From Tanypteryx hageni (Eukaryota > Arthropoda > Insecta > Odonata > Petaluridae): a stretch of 64,000 nucleotides of DNA. The stretch spans positions 54,806,057 to 54,870,056 of the forward strand of contig CM054120.1 in NCBI GenBank assembly GCA_028673005.1, in the 5' to 3' direction. The notes under the pieces were generated by a model that searched no databases, had not been told where the DNA came from, and worked only from the letters and a program-made list of their open reading frames with translations. This document shows, one piece after another, positions 22,101 to 35,300 of this stretch. Position 1 is the stretch's first letter, and every line of letters begins with the position of its first letter. The position numbers and the translations under genes are program-made.

Positions 22101-23578
22101 GATTCCCGGTCATAGCATACTTTTTCTCCTTTCAAAATTATTTCCACTTTTACAGCTTATGCCTGTCTGCATAGGATCTTCGGATCATATTATTCCATCA
22201 ATTTCTTGTTTGGCAATCTTACCATTTGAGAGGGAGAAATTTCCTTCGATGTATTTTTAGAAGACAACTATTGGGGACGTTTGATACTAGCTTGGCTAGT
22301 TCCGTTCCGAACAAGGAAACATCCGCGTTCAGAAACGAGAGAAAGTGTTCTGCAACGTTAGAACCGGGATAGAATATCCTACCGGCAAGTGGAAGACCCG
22401 GGTTCGATTCCCGGTCATAGCATACTTTTTTCTCGTTTCAAAATTATTCCCAATTTTAAGATTATGCCTGTCTGCTTAGGATTTTTGTGCCACATTAATC
22501 CATCAATTTCTTATTTGGCAGTCTCAAGATTTGAGAGGGAGGAGTTTCTTTCAATGTATCTCTTAGAGGACATCTGTTTGGTCAGTTTGATACTAGCTTG
22601 GCTAGCTCCGTCCCAACCAAGGAAACACCTTGGTTCAGAAACCAGAGAAAGTGTTCTTTTACGATAGTTAAGGGGTATTGTATCTGCCCAGCTTGTGGAT
22701 GACTCGGGTTCGATTCCCGGTCATAGCAGACTTTTTTCTCGTTTCTAAATTATTCCCACATTTATAGCTTATGCCTGTCTCCGTAGGATCTTTGGATCAT
22801 ATTATTCCATCAATTTCTTGTTTGGCAATATCACCATTTGAGAGGGAGGAGTTTCTTTCGATGCATTACTTAGAGGACATCAGTTAGGGCAGTTTGATAC
22901 TTACTTGGCTAGTTTCGTTCCGAACAAGGAAACATCCGTGTTCAGAAACGAGTGTAAGTGTTCTGTTACGATAGTTCAGGGGTAGAATATCCCCCCGGCA
23001 AGTGGAAGATATAGCTTCGATTCCCGGTATTAGTAGACTTTTTTCTCGTTTCAAAATTATTCCCAAATTTACAGCTTATGCCTGTCTGCGTAGGATCTTT
23101 GGATCATATTATTCCATCAATTTCTTGTTTGGCAATCTCACCATTTGGGATGTAGGTGTATCTTTCGATGTATCTCTAAGAGGACATCTGTTGGGGCAGT
23201 TTGATACTAGCTTGGCTAGTTCCTTCCCAACTATGGAAACAACCGGGTTCATAAACCAGAGAAAGTGTTTTTCTACTATAGTTTAGAGGTATAATATCTG
23301 CCCAGCGTGTGGAAGATCCGGGTTCGATTCCCGGTCATAGCAGACTTTTATCTCGTTTCAAAATTATTCCCACCTTTACAGCTTACGCCTGTCTGCATAA
23401 GATCTTCGGATCATATTATTCCATCAATTTCTTCTTTTGCAATCTCACCTTTCGAGAGGGAGGATTTTCTTTCGGTGAATCTATTAGAAGACATCTGTTT
23501 TGGCAGTTTGATACTAGTTTAGCTAGTTCCGTCCCAACCAAGGAAACATCCGTGTTCAGAAACGAGAGTAAGTGTTCT
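19122..23578 (+). repeat. HOR block 4 (one 8-mer, then a 7-mer and a 6-mer)
   Basis: Cores: H19294, A19598, B19904, C20209, D20516, E20823, F21130, G21437, A21740, B22047, C22352, D22658, E22965, F23272. H is missing between G21437 and A21740. The H-type spacer (TTTTTGGCTTGG) directly follows the G core, so a whole unit was lost in register. G is missing after F23272. At about 22,459 one A is absent from TTTTACAG. Confidence 0.87.
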
Positions 23579-26500
23579 GTTCCGATTGTTCAGGAGTAGA
23601 ATATCCGCCCGGCAAGTGGAAGATCTAGCTTCGATTCTCGGTCATAGTAGACTTTTTTCTCGTTTCAAAATTATTCCCACATTTACAGCTTATGCCTGTC
23701 TGCGTAGGATCTTTGGATCATATTATTCCATCAATTTCTTGCATGGCAATATCACCATTTGAGAGGGAGGTGTTTTTTCCGATGCATCACTTAGAGGACA
23801 TCAGTTAGGGCAGTTTCATACTAGCTTGGCAAGTACCGTCCCAACCAAGGAAACATCCGTGTTTAGAAACGAGAGAATGTGTTCAGCTACGATAGTTCAG
23901 GGGTAGAATATCCTCCCGGCAAATGAAAGACCCGGGTTCGATTCCCGGTCATAGCATACTTTTTCTCCTTTCAAAATTATTTCCACTTTTACAGCTTATG
24001 CCTGTCTGCATAGGATCTTCGGATCATATTATTCCATCAATTTCTTGTTTGGCAATCTTACCATTTGAGAGGGAGAAATTTCCTTCGATGTATTTTTAGA
24101 AGACAACTATTGGGGACGTTTGATACTAGCTTGGCTAGTTCCGTTCCGAACAAGGAAACATCCGCGTTCAGAAACGAGAGAAAGTCTTCTGCAACGTTAG
24201 AACCGGGATAGAATATCCTACCGGCAAGTGGAAGACCCGGGTTCGATTCCCGGTCATAGCATACTTTTTTCTCGTTTCAAAATTATTCCCAATTTTACAG
24301 ATTATGCCTGTCTGCTTAGGATTTTTGTGCCATATTAATCCATCAATTTCTTATTTGGCAGTCTCACGATTTGAGAGGGAGGAGTTTCTTTCAATGTATC
24401 TCTTAGAGGACATCTGTTTGGTCAGTTTGATACTAGCTTGGCTAGCTCCGTCCCAACCAAGGAAACACCTTGGTTCAGAAACCAGAGAAAGTGTTCTTTT
24501 ACGATAGTTAAGGGGTATTGTATCTGCCCAGCTTGTGGATGACTCGGGTTCGATTCCCGGTCATAGCAGACTCTTTTCACGTTTCTAAATTATTCCCACA
24601 TTTATAGCTTATGCCTGTCTCCGTAGGATCTTTGGATCATATTATTCCACCAATTTCTTGTTTGGCAATATCACCATTTGAGAGGGAGGAGTTTCTTTCG
24701 ATGCATTACTTAGAGGACATCAGTTAGGGCAGTTTGATACTTGCTTGGCTAGTTTCTTTCCGAACAAGGAAACATCCGTGTTCAGAAACGAGAGTAAGTG
24801 TTCTGTTACGATAGTTCAGGGGTAGAATATCCGCCCGGCAAGTGGAAGATATACCTTCGATTCCCGGTATTAGTAGACTTTTTTCTCGTTTCAAAATTAT
24901 TTCCAATTTTACAGATTATGCCTGTCTGCATAGGATTTTTGGGTCATATTAATCCATCAATTTCTTATTTGGTAATCTCACCATTTGAGAGGGAAGAGTT
25001 TCTTTCAATGTATCTCTTAGAGGACATCTGTTGGGGCAGCTTGATAATAGCTTGGCTAGTTCCGTCCCAACTAAGGAAACACCTTGGTTCAGAAACCAGA
25101 GATAGTGTTTTTCTACGATAGTTAAGGGGTATAATATCTGCCCAGCATGTGGATGACTCGGGTTCGATTCCCGGTAATAACAGACTTTTTTCTCGTTTCA
25201 AAATTATACCCACATTTACAGCTTATGCCTGTCTGCGTAGGAACTTTGGATCATATTATTCCATCATTTTCTTGTTTGGGATCCTCACTATTTGAGAGGT
25301 AGTAGATTCTTTCGAAGAATCTCTTAGGGGACAATTGTTGGGGACGTTTAAAACAAGCTTGGCTAGATTCGTCCCAAACAAGTACATCCGTGTTCAGAAA
25401 CGAGAGTAAGTGTTCTGTTACGATAGTTCAGGGGTAGAATATCCGCCCGGCAAGTGGAAGATATAGCTTCGATTCCCGGTATTAGTAGACTTTTTTCTCG
25501 TTTCAAAATTATTCCCAAATTTACAGCTTATGCCTGTCTGCGTAGGATCTTTGGATCATATTATTCCATCAATTTCTTGTTTGGCAATCTCACCATTTGG
25601 GATGTAGGAGTTTCTTTCGATGTATCTCTAAGAGGACATCTGTTGGGGCAGTTTGATACTAGCTTGGCTAGTTCCTTCCCAACTATGGAAACAACCGGGT
25701 TCATAAACCAGAGAAAGTTTTTTTCTACGATAGTTTAGAGGTATAATATCTGCCCAGCGTGTGGAAGACCCGGGTTCGATTCCCGGTCATAGCAGACTTT
25801 TATCTCGTTTCAAAATTATTCCCACCTTTACAGCTTACGCCTGTCTGCATAAGATCTTCGGATCATATTATTCCATCAATTTCTTCTTTTGCAATCTCAC
25901 CTTTCGAGAGGGAGGATTTTCTTTCGGTGAATCTATTAGAAGACATCTGTTTGGGCAGTTTGATACTAGTTTAGCTAGTTCCGTCCCAACCAAGGAAACA
26001 TCCGTGTTCAGCAACGAGAGTAAGTGTTCTGTTCCGATTGTTCAGGAGTAGAATATCCGCCCGGCAAGTGGAAGATCTAGCTTCGATTCCCGGTCATAGT
26101 AGACTTTTTTCTCGTTTCAAAATTATTCCCACATTTACAGCTTATGCCTGTCTGCGTAGGATCTTTGGATCATATTATTCCATCAATTTCTTGCATGGCA
26201 ATATCACCATTTGAGAGGGAGGTGTTTCTTCCGATGCATCACTTAGAGGACATCAGTTAGGGCAGTTTCATACTAGTTTAGCTAGTTCCGTCCCAACCAA
26301 GGAAACATCCGTGTTGATAAACGACAGGAAGTTTTCTGCTGGGATAGTTCAGGCGAAGAATATCCGCCGGCAATTGAAAGACCCGGGTTCGTTTCACGGT
26401 CTTAGCATACTTTTCTCTTTCAAAATTATTCCCACTTTTACAGCTTATGCCTGTCTGCATAGGATCTTCGGATCATATTATTCCATCAATTTCTTGTTTG

Positions 26501-29389
26501 GCAATTTCACCATTTGAGATGGAGGAATTTCCTTCGATGTATTTCTTAGAAGACAATTATTGGGGACGTTTGATACTAGCTTGGATAGTTCCGTCCCAAC
26601 CAAAGAAACATCCGCGTTCAGAAACGAGAGAAAGTGTTTTTCTACGTTAGAACAGGGATAGAATATCCTACCGGCAAGTGGAAGACCCGGGTTCAATTCC
26701 CGATCATAGCAGAATTTTCTCGTTTCAACATTATTCCCAACTTTACAGCTTATGCCTGTCTGCATAGGATCTTCGGATCATATTATTACATCAATTTTTG
26801 GCTTGGCAATCTCACCATTTTTGAGGGTGGATTTTCTTTCGGTGTCTATCATAGAAGACATCTGTTGGGCAGTTTGATACTAGCTTGGCTAGTTCCGTTC
26901 CGAACAAGGAAACATCCGTGTTCAGAAACGAGAGTAAGTGTTCTGTTACGATTGTTCAGGGGTAGAATATCCGCCCGGCAAGTGGAAGATCTAACTTCGA
27001 TTCCCGGTCATAGTAGACTTTTTCTCGTTTCAAAATTATTCCCACATTTACAGCTTATGCCTGTCTGCGTAGGATCTTTGGATCATATTATTCCATCAAT
27101 TTCTTGCATGGCAATATCACCATTTGAGAGGGAGGTGTTTCTTCCGATGCATCACTTAGAGGACATCAGTTAGGGCAGTTTCATACTAGCTTGGCAAGTA
27201 CCGTCCCAACCAAGGAAACATCCGTGTTTAGAAACGAGAGAATGTGTTCAGCTACGATAGTTCAGGGGTAGAATATCCTCCCGGCAAATGAAAGACCCGG
27301 CTTCGATTCCCGGTCATAGCATACTTTTTCTCCTTTCAAAATTATTTCCACTTTTACAGCTTATGCCTGTCTGCATAGGATCTTCGGATCATATTATTCC
27401 ATCAATTTCTTGTTTGGCAATCTTACCGTTTGAGAGGGAGAAATTTCCTTCGATGTATTTTTAGAAGACAACTATTGGGGACGTTTGATACTAGCTTGGC
27501 TAGTTCCGTTCCGAACAAGGAAACATCCGCGTTCAGAAACGAGAGAAAGTGTTCTGCAACGTTAGAACCGGGATAGAATATCCTACCGGCAAGTGGAAGA
27601 CCCGGGTTCGATTCCCGGTCATAGCATACTTTTTTCTCGTTTCAAAATTATTCCCAATTTTACAGATTATGCCTGTCTGCTTAGGATTTTTGTGCCATAT
27701 TAATCCATCAATTTCTTATTTGGCAGTCTCACGATTTGAGAGGGAGGAGTTTCTTTCAATGTATCTCTTAGAGGACATCTGTTTGGTCAGTTTGATACTA
27801 GCTTGGCTAGCTCCGTCCCAACCAAGGAAACACCTTGGTTCAGAAACCAGAGAAAGTGTTCTTTTACGATAGTTAAGGGGTATTGTATCTGCCCAGCTTG
27901 TGGATGACTCGGGTTCGATTCCCGGTCATAGCAGACTTTTTTCTCGTTTCTAAATAATTCCCACATTTATAGCTTATGCCTGTCTCCGTAGGATCTTTGG
28001 ATCATATTATTCCATCAATTTCTTGTTTGGCAATATCACCATTTGAGAGGGAGGAGTTTCTTTCGATGCATTACTTAGAGGACATCAGTTAGGGCAGTTT
28101 GATACTTACTTGGCTAGTTTCGTTCCGAACAAGGAAACATCCGTGTTCAGAAACGAGAGTAAGTGTTCTGTTACGATAGTTCAGGGGTAGAATATCCGCC
28201 CGGCAAGTGGAAGATATAGCTTCGATTCCCGGTATTAGTAGACTTTTTTCTCGTTTCAAAATTATTCCCACATTTACAGCTTATGCCTGTCTGCGTAGGA
28301 TCTTTGGATCATATTATTCCATCAATTTCTTGTTTGGCAATCTCACCATTTGGGATGTAGGAGTTTCTTTCGATGTATCTCTAAGAGGACATCTGTTGGG
28401 GCAGTTTGATACTAGCTTGGCTAGTTCCTTCCCAACTATGGAAACAACCGGGTTCATAAACCAGAGAAAGTGTTTTTCTACGATAGTTTAGAGGTATAAT
28501 ATCTGCCCGGCGTGTGGAGGACCCGGGTTCGATTCCCGGTCATAGCAGACTTTTATCTCGTTTCAAAATTATTCCCACCTTTACAGCTTACGCCTGTCTG
28601 CATAAGATCTTCGGATCATATTATTCCATCAATTTCTTCTTTTGCAATCTCACCTTTCGGGAGGGAGGATTTTCTTTCGGTGAATCTATTAGAAGACATC
28701 TGTTTGGGCAGTTTGATACTAGTTTAGCTAGTTCCGTCCCAACCAAGGAAACATCCGTGTTGATAAACGACAGGAAGTTTTCTGCTGGGATAGTTCTGGC
28801 GAAGAATATCCGCCGGCAATTGGAAGACCCGGGTTCGTTTCACGGTCATAGCATACTTTTCTCCTTTCAAAATTATTCCCACCTTTACAGCTTATGCCTG
28901 TCTGCATAGGATCTTCGGATCATATTATTCCATCAATTTCTTGTTTGGCAATTTCACCATTTGATATGGAGGAATTTCCTTCGATGAATTTCTTAGAAGA
29001 CAACTATTGGGGACGTTTGATACTAGCTTGGATAGTTCCGTCCCAACCAAGGAAACATCCGCGTTCAGAAACGAGAGAAAGTGTTTTTCTACGTTAGAAC
29101 AGGGATAGAATATCCTACCGGCAAGTGGAAGACCCGGGTTCAATTCCCGATCATAGCAGAATTTTCTCGTTTCAACATTATTCCCAACTTTACAGCTTAT
29201 GCCTGTCTGCATAGGATCTTCGGATCATATTATTACATCAATTTTTGGCTTGGCAATCTCACCATTTGTGAGGGTGGATTTTCTTTCGGTGTCTATCATA
29301 GAAGACATCTGTTGGGCAGTTTGATACTAGCTTGGCTAGTTCCGTTCCGAACAAGGAAACATCCGTGTTCAGAAACGAGAGTAAGTTCT
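23579..29389 (+). repeat. HOR block 5, 19-unit segment (5,811 bp), copy 1
   Basis: Cores: A23579, B23886, C24191, D24498, E24805, I25112, E25417, F25724, A26031, G26338, H26641, A26945, B27251, C27556, D27863, E28170, F28477, G28784, H29088. The same order restarts at A29390 and at A40712. Shared private variants include AAAGTCTTCTGC before C, TATACC in E, GATAGTGTTTTT before I, and CAGCAACGAG before A. Between I25112 and E25417 the spacer is class J but the core is class E, with a switch near 25,392. Confidence 0.88.
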
Positions 29390-32300
29390 GTTCCGATTGT
29401 TCAGGAGTAGAATATCCGCCCGGCAAGTGGAAGATCTAGCTTCGATTCCCGGTCATAGTAGACTTTTTTCTCGTTTCAAAATTATTCCCACATTTACAGC
29501 TTATGCCTGTCTGCGTAGGATCTTTGGATCATATTATTCCATCAATTTCTTGCATGGCAATATCACCATTTGAGAGGGAGGTGTTTCTTTCGATGCATCA
29601 CTTAGAGGACATCAGTTAGGGCAGTTTCATACTAGCTTGGCAAGTACCGTCCCAACCAAGGAAACATCCGTGTTTAGAAACGAGAGAATGTGTTCAGCTA
29701 CGATAGTTCAGGGGTAGAATATCCTCCCGGCAAATGAAAGTCCCGGGTTCGATTCCCGGTCATAGCATACTTTTTCTCCTTTCAAAATTATTTCCACTTT
29801 TACAGCTTATGCCTGTCTGCATAGGATCTTCGGATCATATTATTCCATCAATTTCTTGTTTGGCAATCTTACCATTTGAGAGGGAGAAATTTCCTTCGAT
29901 GTATTTTTAGAAGACAACTATTGGGGACGTTTGATACTAGCTTGGCTAGTTCCGTTCCGAACAAGGAAACATCCGCGTTCAGAAACGAGAGAAAGTCTTC
30001 TGCAACGTTAGAACCGGGATAGAATATCCTACCGGCAAGTGGAAGACCCGGGTTCGATTCCCGGTCATAGCATACTTTTTTCTCGTTTCAAAATTATTCC
30101 CAATTTTACAGATTATGCCTGTCTGCTTAGGATTTTTGTGCCATATTAATCCATCAATTTCTTATTTGGCAGTCTCACGATTTGAGAGGGAGGAGTTTCT
30201 TTCAATGTATCTCTTAGAGGACATCTGTTTGGTCAGTTTGATACTAGCTTGGCTAGCTCCGTCCCAACCAAGGAAACACCTTGGTTCAGAAACCAGAGAA
30301 AGTGTTCTTTTACGATAGTTAAGGGGTATTGTATCTGCCCAGCTTGTGGATGACTCGGGTTCGATTCCCGGTCATAGCAGACTCTTTTCACGTTTCTAAA
30401 TTATTCCCACATTTATAGCTTATGCCTGTCTCCGTAGGATCTTTGGATCATATTATTCCACCAATTTCTTGTTTGGCAATATCACCATTTGAGAGGGAGG
30501 AGTTTCTTTCGATGCATTACTTAGAGGACATCAGTTAGGGCAGTTTGATACTTGCTTGGCTAGTTTCTTTCCGAACAAGGAAACATCCGTGTTCAGAAAC
30601 GAGAGTAAGTGTTCTGTTACGATAGTTCAGGGGTAGAATATCCGCCCGGCAAGTGGAAGATATACCTTCGATTCCCGGTATTAGTAGACTTTTTTCTCGT
30701 TTCAAAATTATTTCCAATTTTACAGATTATGCCTGTCTGCATAGGATTTTTGGGTCATATTAATCCATCAATTTCTTATTTGGTAATCTCACCATTTGAG
30801 AGGGAAGAGTTTCTTTCAATGTATCTCTTAGAGGACATCTGTTGGGGCAGCTTGATAATAGCTTGGCTAGTTCCGTCCCAACTAAGGAAACACCTTGGTT
30901 CAGAAACCAGAGATAGTGTTTTTCTACGATAGTTAAGGGGTATAATATCTGCCCAGCATGTGGATGACTCGGGTTCGATTCCCGGTAATAACAGACTTTT
31001 TTCTCGTTTCAAAATTATACCCACATTTACAGCTTATGCCTGTCTGCGTAGGAACTTTGGATCATATTATTCCATCATTTTCTTGTTTGGGATCCTCACT
31101 ATTTGAGAGGTAGTAGATTCTTTCGAAGAATCTCTTAGGGGACAATTGTTGGGGACGTTTAAAACAAGCTTGGCTAGATTCGTCCCAAACAAGTACATCC
31201 GTGTTCAGAAACGAGAGTAAGTGTTCTGTTACGATAGTTCAGGGGTAGAATATCCGCCCGGCAAGTGGAAGATATAGCTTCGATTCCCGGTATTAGTAGA
31301 CTTTTTTCTCGTTTCAAAATTATTCCCAAATTTACAGCTTATGCCTGTCTGCGTAGGATCTTTGGATCATATTATTCCATCAATTTCTTGTTTGGCAATC
31401 TCACCATTTGGGATGTAGGAGTTTCTTTCGATGTATCTCTAAGAGGACATCTGTTGGGGCTGTTTGATACTAGCTTGGCTAGTTCCTTCCCAACTATGGA
31501 AACAACCGGGTTCATAAACCAGAGAAAGTGTTTTTCTACGATAGTTTAGAGGTATAATATCTGCCCAGCGTGTGGAAGACCCGGGTTCGATTCCCGGTCA
31601 TAGCAGACTTTTATCTCGTTTCAAAATTATTCCCACCTTTACAGCTTACGCCTGTCTGCATAAGATCTTCGGATCATATTATTCCATCAATTTCTTCTTT
31701 TGCAATCTCACCTTTCGAGAGGGAGGATTTTCTTTCGGTGAATCTATTAGAAGACATCTGTTTGGGCAGTTTGATACTAGTTTAGCTAGTTCCGTCCCAA
31801 CCAAGGAAACATCCGTGTTCAGCAACGAGAGTAAGTGTTCTGTTCCGATTGTTCAGGAGTAGAATATCCGCCCGGCAAGTGGAAGATCTAGCTTCGATTC
31901 CCGGTCATAGTAGACTTTTTTCTCGTTTCAAAATTATTCCCACATTTACAGCTTATGCCTGTCTGCGTAGGATCTTTGGATCATATTATTCCATCAATTT
32001 CTTGCATGGCAATATCACCATTTGAGAGGGAGGTGTTTCTTCCGATGCATCACTTAGAGGACATCAGTTAGGGCAGTTTCATACTAGTTTAGCTAGTTCC
32101 GTCCCAACCAAGGAAACATCCGTGTTGATAAACGACAGGAAGTTTTCTGCTGGGATAGTTCAGGCGAAGAATATCCGCCGGCAATTGAAAGACCCGGGTT
32201 CGTTTCACGGTCTTAGCATACTTTTCTCTTTCAAAATTATTCCCACTTTTACAGCTTATGCCTGTCTGCATAGGATCTTCGGATCATATTATTCCATCAA

Positions 32301-35300
32301 TTTCTTGTTTGGCAATTTCACCATTTGAGATGGAGGAATTTCCTTCGATGTATTTCTTAGAAGACAATTATTGGGGACGTTTGATACTAGCTTGGATAGT
32401 TCCGTCCCAACCAAAGAAACATCCGCGTTCAGAAACGAGAGAAAGTGTTTTTCTACGTTAGAACAGGGATAGAATATCCTACCGGCAAGTGGAAGACCCG
32501 GGTTCAATTCCCGATCATAGCAGAATTTTCTCGTTTCAACATTATTCCCAACTTTACAGCTTATGCCTGTCTGCATAGGATCTTCGGATCATATTATTAC
32601 ATCAATTTTTGGCTTGGCAATCTCACCATTTTTGAGGGTGGATTTTCTTTCGGTGTCTATCATAGAAGACATCTGTTGGGCAGTTTGATACTAGCTTGGC
32701 TAGTTCCGTTCCGAACAAGGAAACATCCGTGTTCAGAAACGAGAGTAAGTGTTCTGTTACGATTGTTCAGGGGTAGAATATCCGCCCGGCAAGTGGAAGA
32801 TCTAACTTCGATTCCCGGTCATAGTAGACTTTTTCTCGTTTCAAAATTATTCCCACATTTACAGCTTATGCCTGTCTGCGTAGGATCTTTGGATCATATT
32901 ATTCCATCAATTTCTTGCATGGCAATATCACCATTTGAGAGGGAGGTGTTTCTTCCGATGCATCACTTAGAGGACATCAGTTAGGGCAGTTTCATACTAG
33001 CTTGGCAAGTACCGTCCCAACCAAGGAAACATCCGTGTTTAGAAACGAGAGAATGTGTTCAGCTACGATAGTTCAGGGGTAGAATATCCTCCCGGCAAAT
33101 GAAAGACCCGGCTTCGATTCCCGGTCATAGCATACTTTTTCTCCTTTCAAAATTATTTCCACTTTTACAGCTTATGCCTGTCTGCATAGGATCTTCGGAT
33201 CATATTATTCCATCAATTTCTTGTTTGGAAATCTTACCGTTTGAGAGGGAGAAATTTCCTTCGATGTATTTTTAGAAGACAACTATTGGGGACGTTTGAT
33301 ACTAGCTTGGCTAGTTCCGTTCCGAACAAGGAAACATCCGCGTTCAGAAACGAGAGAAAGTGTTCTGCAACGTTAGAACCGGGACAGAATATCCTACCGG
33401 CAAGTGGAAGACCCGGGTTCGATTCCCGGTCATAGCATACTTTTTTCTCGTTTCAAAATTATTCCCAATTTTACAGATTATGCCTGTCTGCTTAGGATTT
33501 TTGTGCCATATTAATCCATCAATTTCTTATTTGGCAGTCTCACGATTTGAGAGGGAGGAGTTTCTTTCAATGTATCTCTTAGAGGACATCTGTTTGGTCA
33601 GTTTGATACTAGCTTGGCTAGCTCCGTCCCAACCAAGGAAACACCTTGGTTCAGAAACCAGAGAAAGTGTTCTTTTACGATAGTTAAGGGGTATTGTATC
33701 TGCCCAGCTTGTGGATGACTCGGGTTCGATTCCCGGTCATAGCAGACTTTTTTCTCGTTTCTAAATTATTCCCACATTTATAGCTTATGCCTGTCTCCGT
33801 AGGATCTTTGGATCATATTATTCCATCAATTTCTTGTTTGGCAATATCACCATTTGAGAGGCAGGAGTTTCTTTCGATGCATTACTTAGAGGACATCAGT
33901 TAGGGCAGTTTGATACTTGCTTGGCTAGTTTCGTTCCGAAAAAGGAAACATCCGTGTTCAGAAACGAGAGTAAGTGTTCTGTTACGATAGTTCAGGGGTA
34001 GAATATCCGCCCGGCAAGTGGAAGATATAGCTTCGATTCCCGGTATTAGTAGACTTTTTTCTCGTTTCAAAATTATTCCCATATTTACAGCTTATGCCTG
34101 TCTGCGTAGGATCTTTGGATCATATTATTCCATCAATTTCTTGTTTGGCAATCTCACCATTTGGGATGTAGCAGTTTCTTTCGATGTATCTCTAAGAGGA
34201 CATCTGTTGGGGCAGTTTAATACTAGCTTGGCTAGTTCCTTCCCAACTATGGAAACAACCGGGTTCATAAACCAGAGAAAGTGTTTTTCTACGATAGTTT
34301 AGAGGTATAATATCTGCCCGGCGTGTGGAAGACCCGGGTTCGATTCCCGGTCATAGCAGACTTTTATCTCGTTTCAAAATTATTCCCACCTTTACAGCTT
34401 ACGCCTGTCTGCATAAGATCTTCGGATCATATTATTCCATCAATTTTTTTCTTTTGCAATCTCACCTTTCGAGAGGGAGGATTTTCTTTCGGTGAATCTA
34501 TTAGAAGACATCTGTTTGGGCAGTTTGATACTAGTTTAGGTAGTTCCGTCCCAACCAAGGAAACATCCGTGTTGATAAACGACAGGAAGTTTTCTGCTGG
34601 GATAGTTCAGGCGAAGAATATCCGCCGGCAATCGGAAGACCCGGGTTCGTTTCACGGTCATAGCATACTTTTCTCCTTTCAAAATTATTCCCACCTTTAC
34701 AGCTTATGCCTGTCTGCATAGGATCTTCGGATCATATTATTCCATCAATTTCTTGTTTGGCAATTTCACCATTTGATATGGAGGAATTTCCTTCGATGTA
34801 TTTCTTAGAAGACAACTATTGGGGACGTTTGATACTAGCTTGGATAGTTCCGTCCCAACCAAGGAAACATCCGCGTTCAGAAACGAGAGAAAGTGTTTTT
34901 GTACGTTAGAACAGGTATAGAATATCCTACCGGCAAGTGGAAGACCCGGGTTCAATTCCCGATCATAGCAGAATTTTCTCGTTTCAACATTATTCCCAAC
35001 TTTACAGCTTATGCCTGTCTGCATAGGATCTTCGGATCATATTATTACATCAATTTTTGGCTTGGCAATCTCACCATTTGTGAGGGTGGATTTTCTTTCG
35101 GTGTCTATCATAGAAGACATCTGTTGGGCAGTTTGATACTAGCTTGGCTAGTTCCGTTCCGAACAAGGAAACATCCGTGTTCAGAAACGAGAGTAAGTGT
35201 TCTGTTACGATTGTTCAGGGGTAGAATATCCGCCCGGCAACTGGAAGATCTAACTTCGATTCCCGGTCATAGTAGACTTTTTCTCGTTTCAAAATTATTC

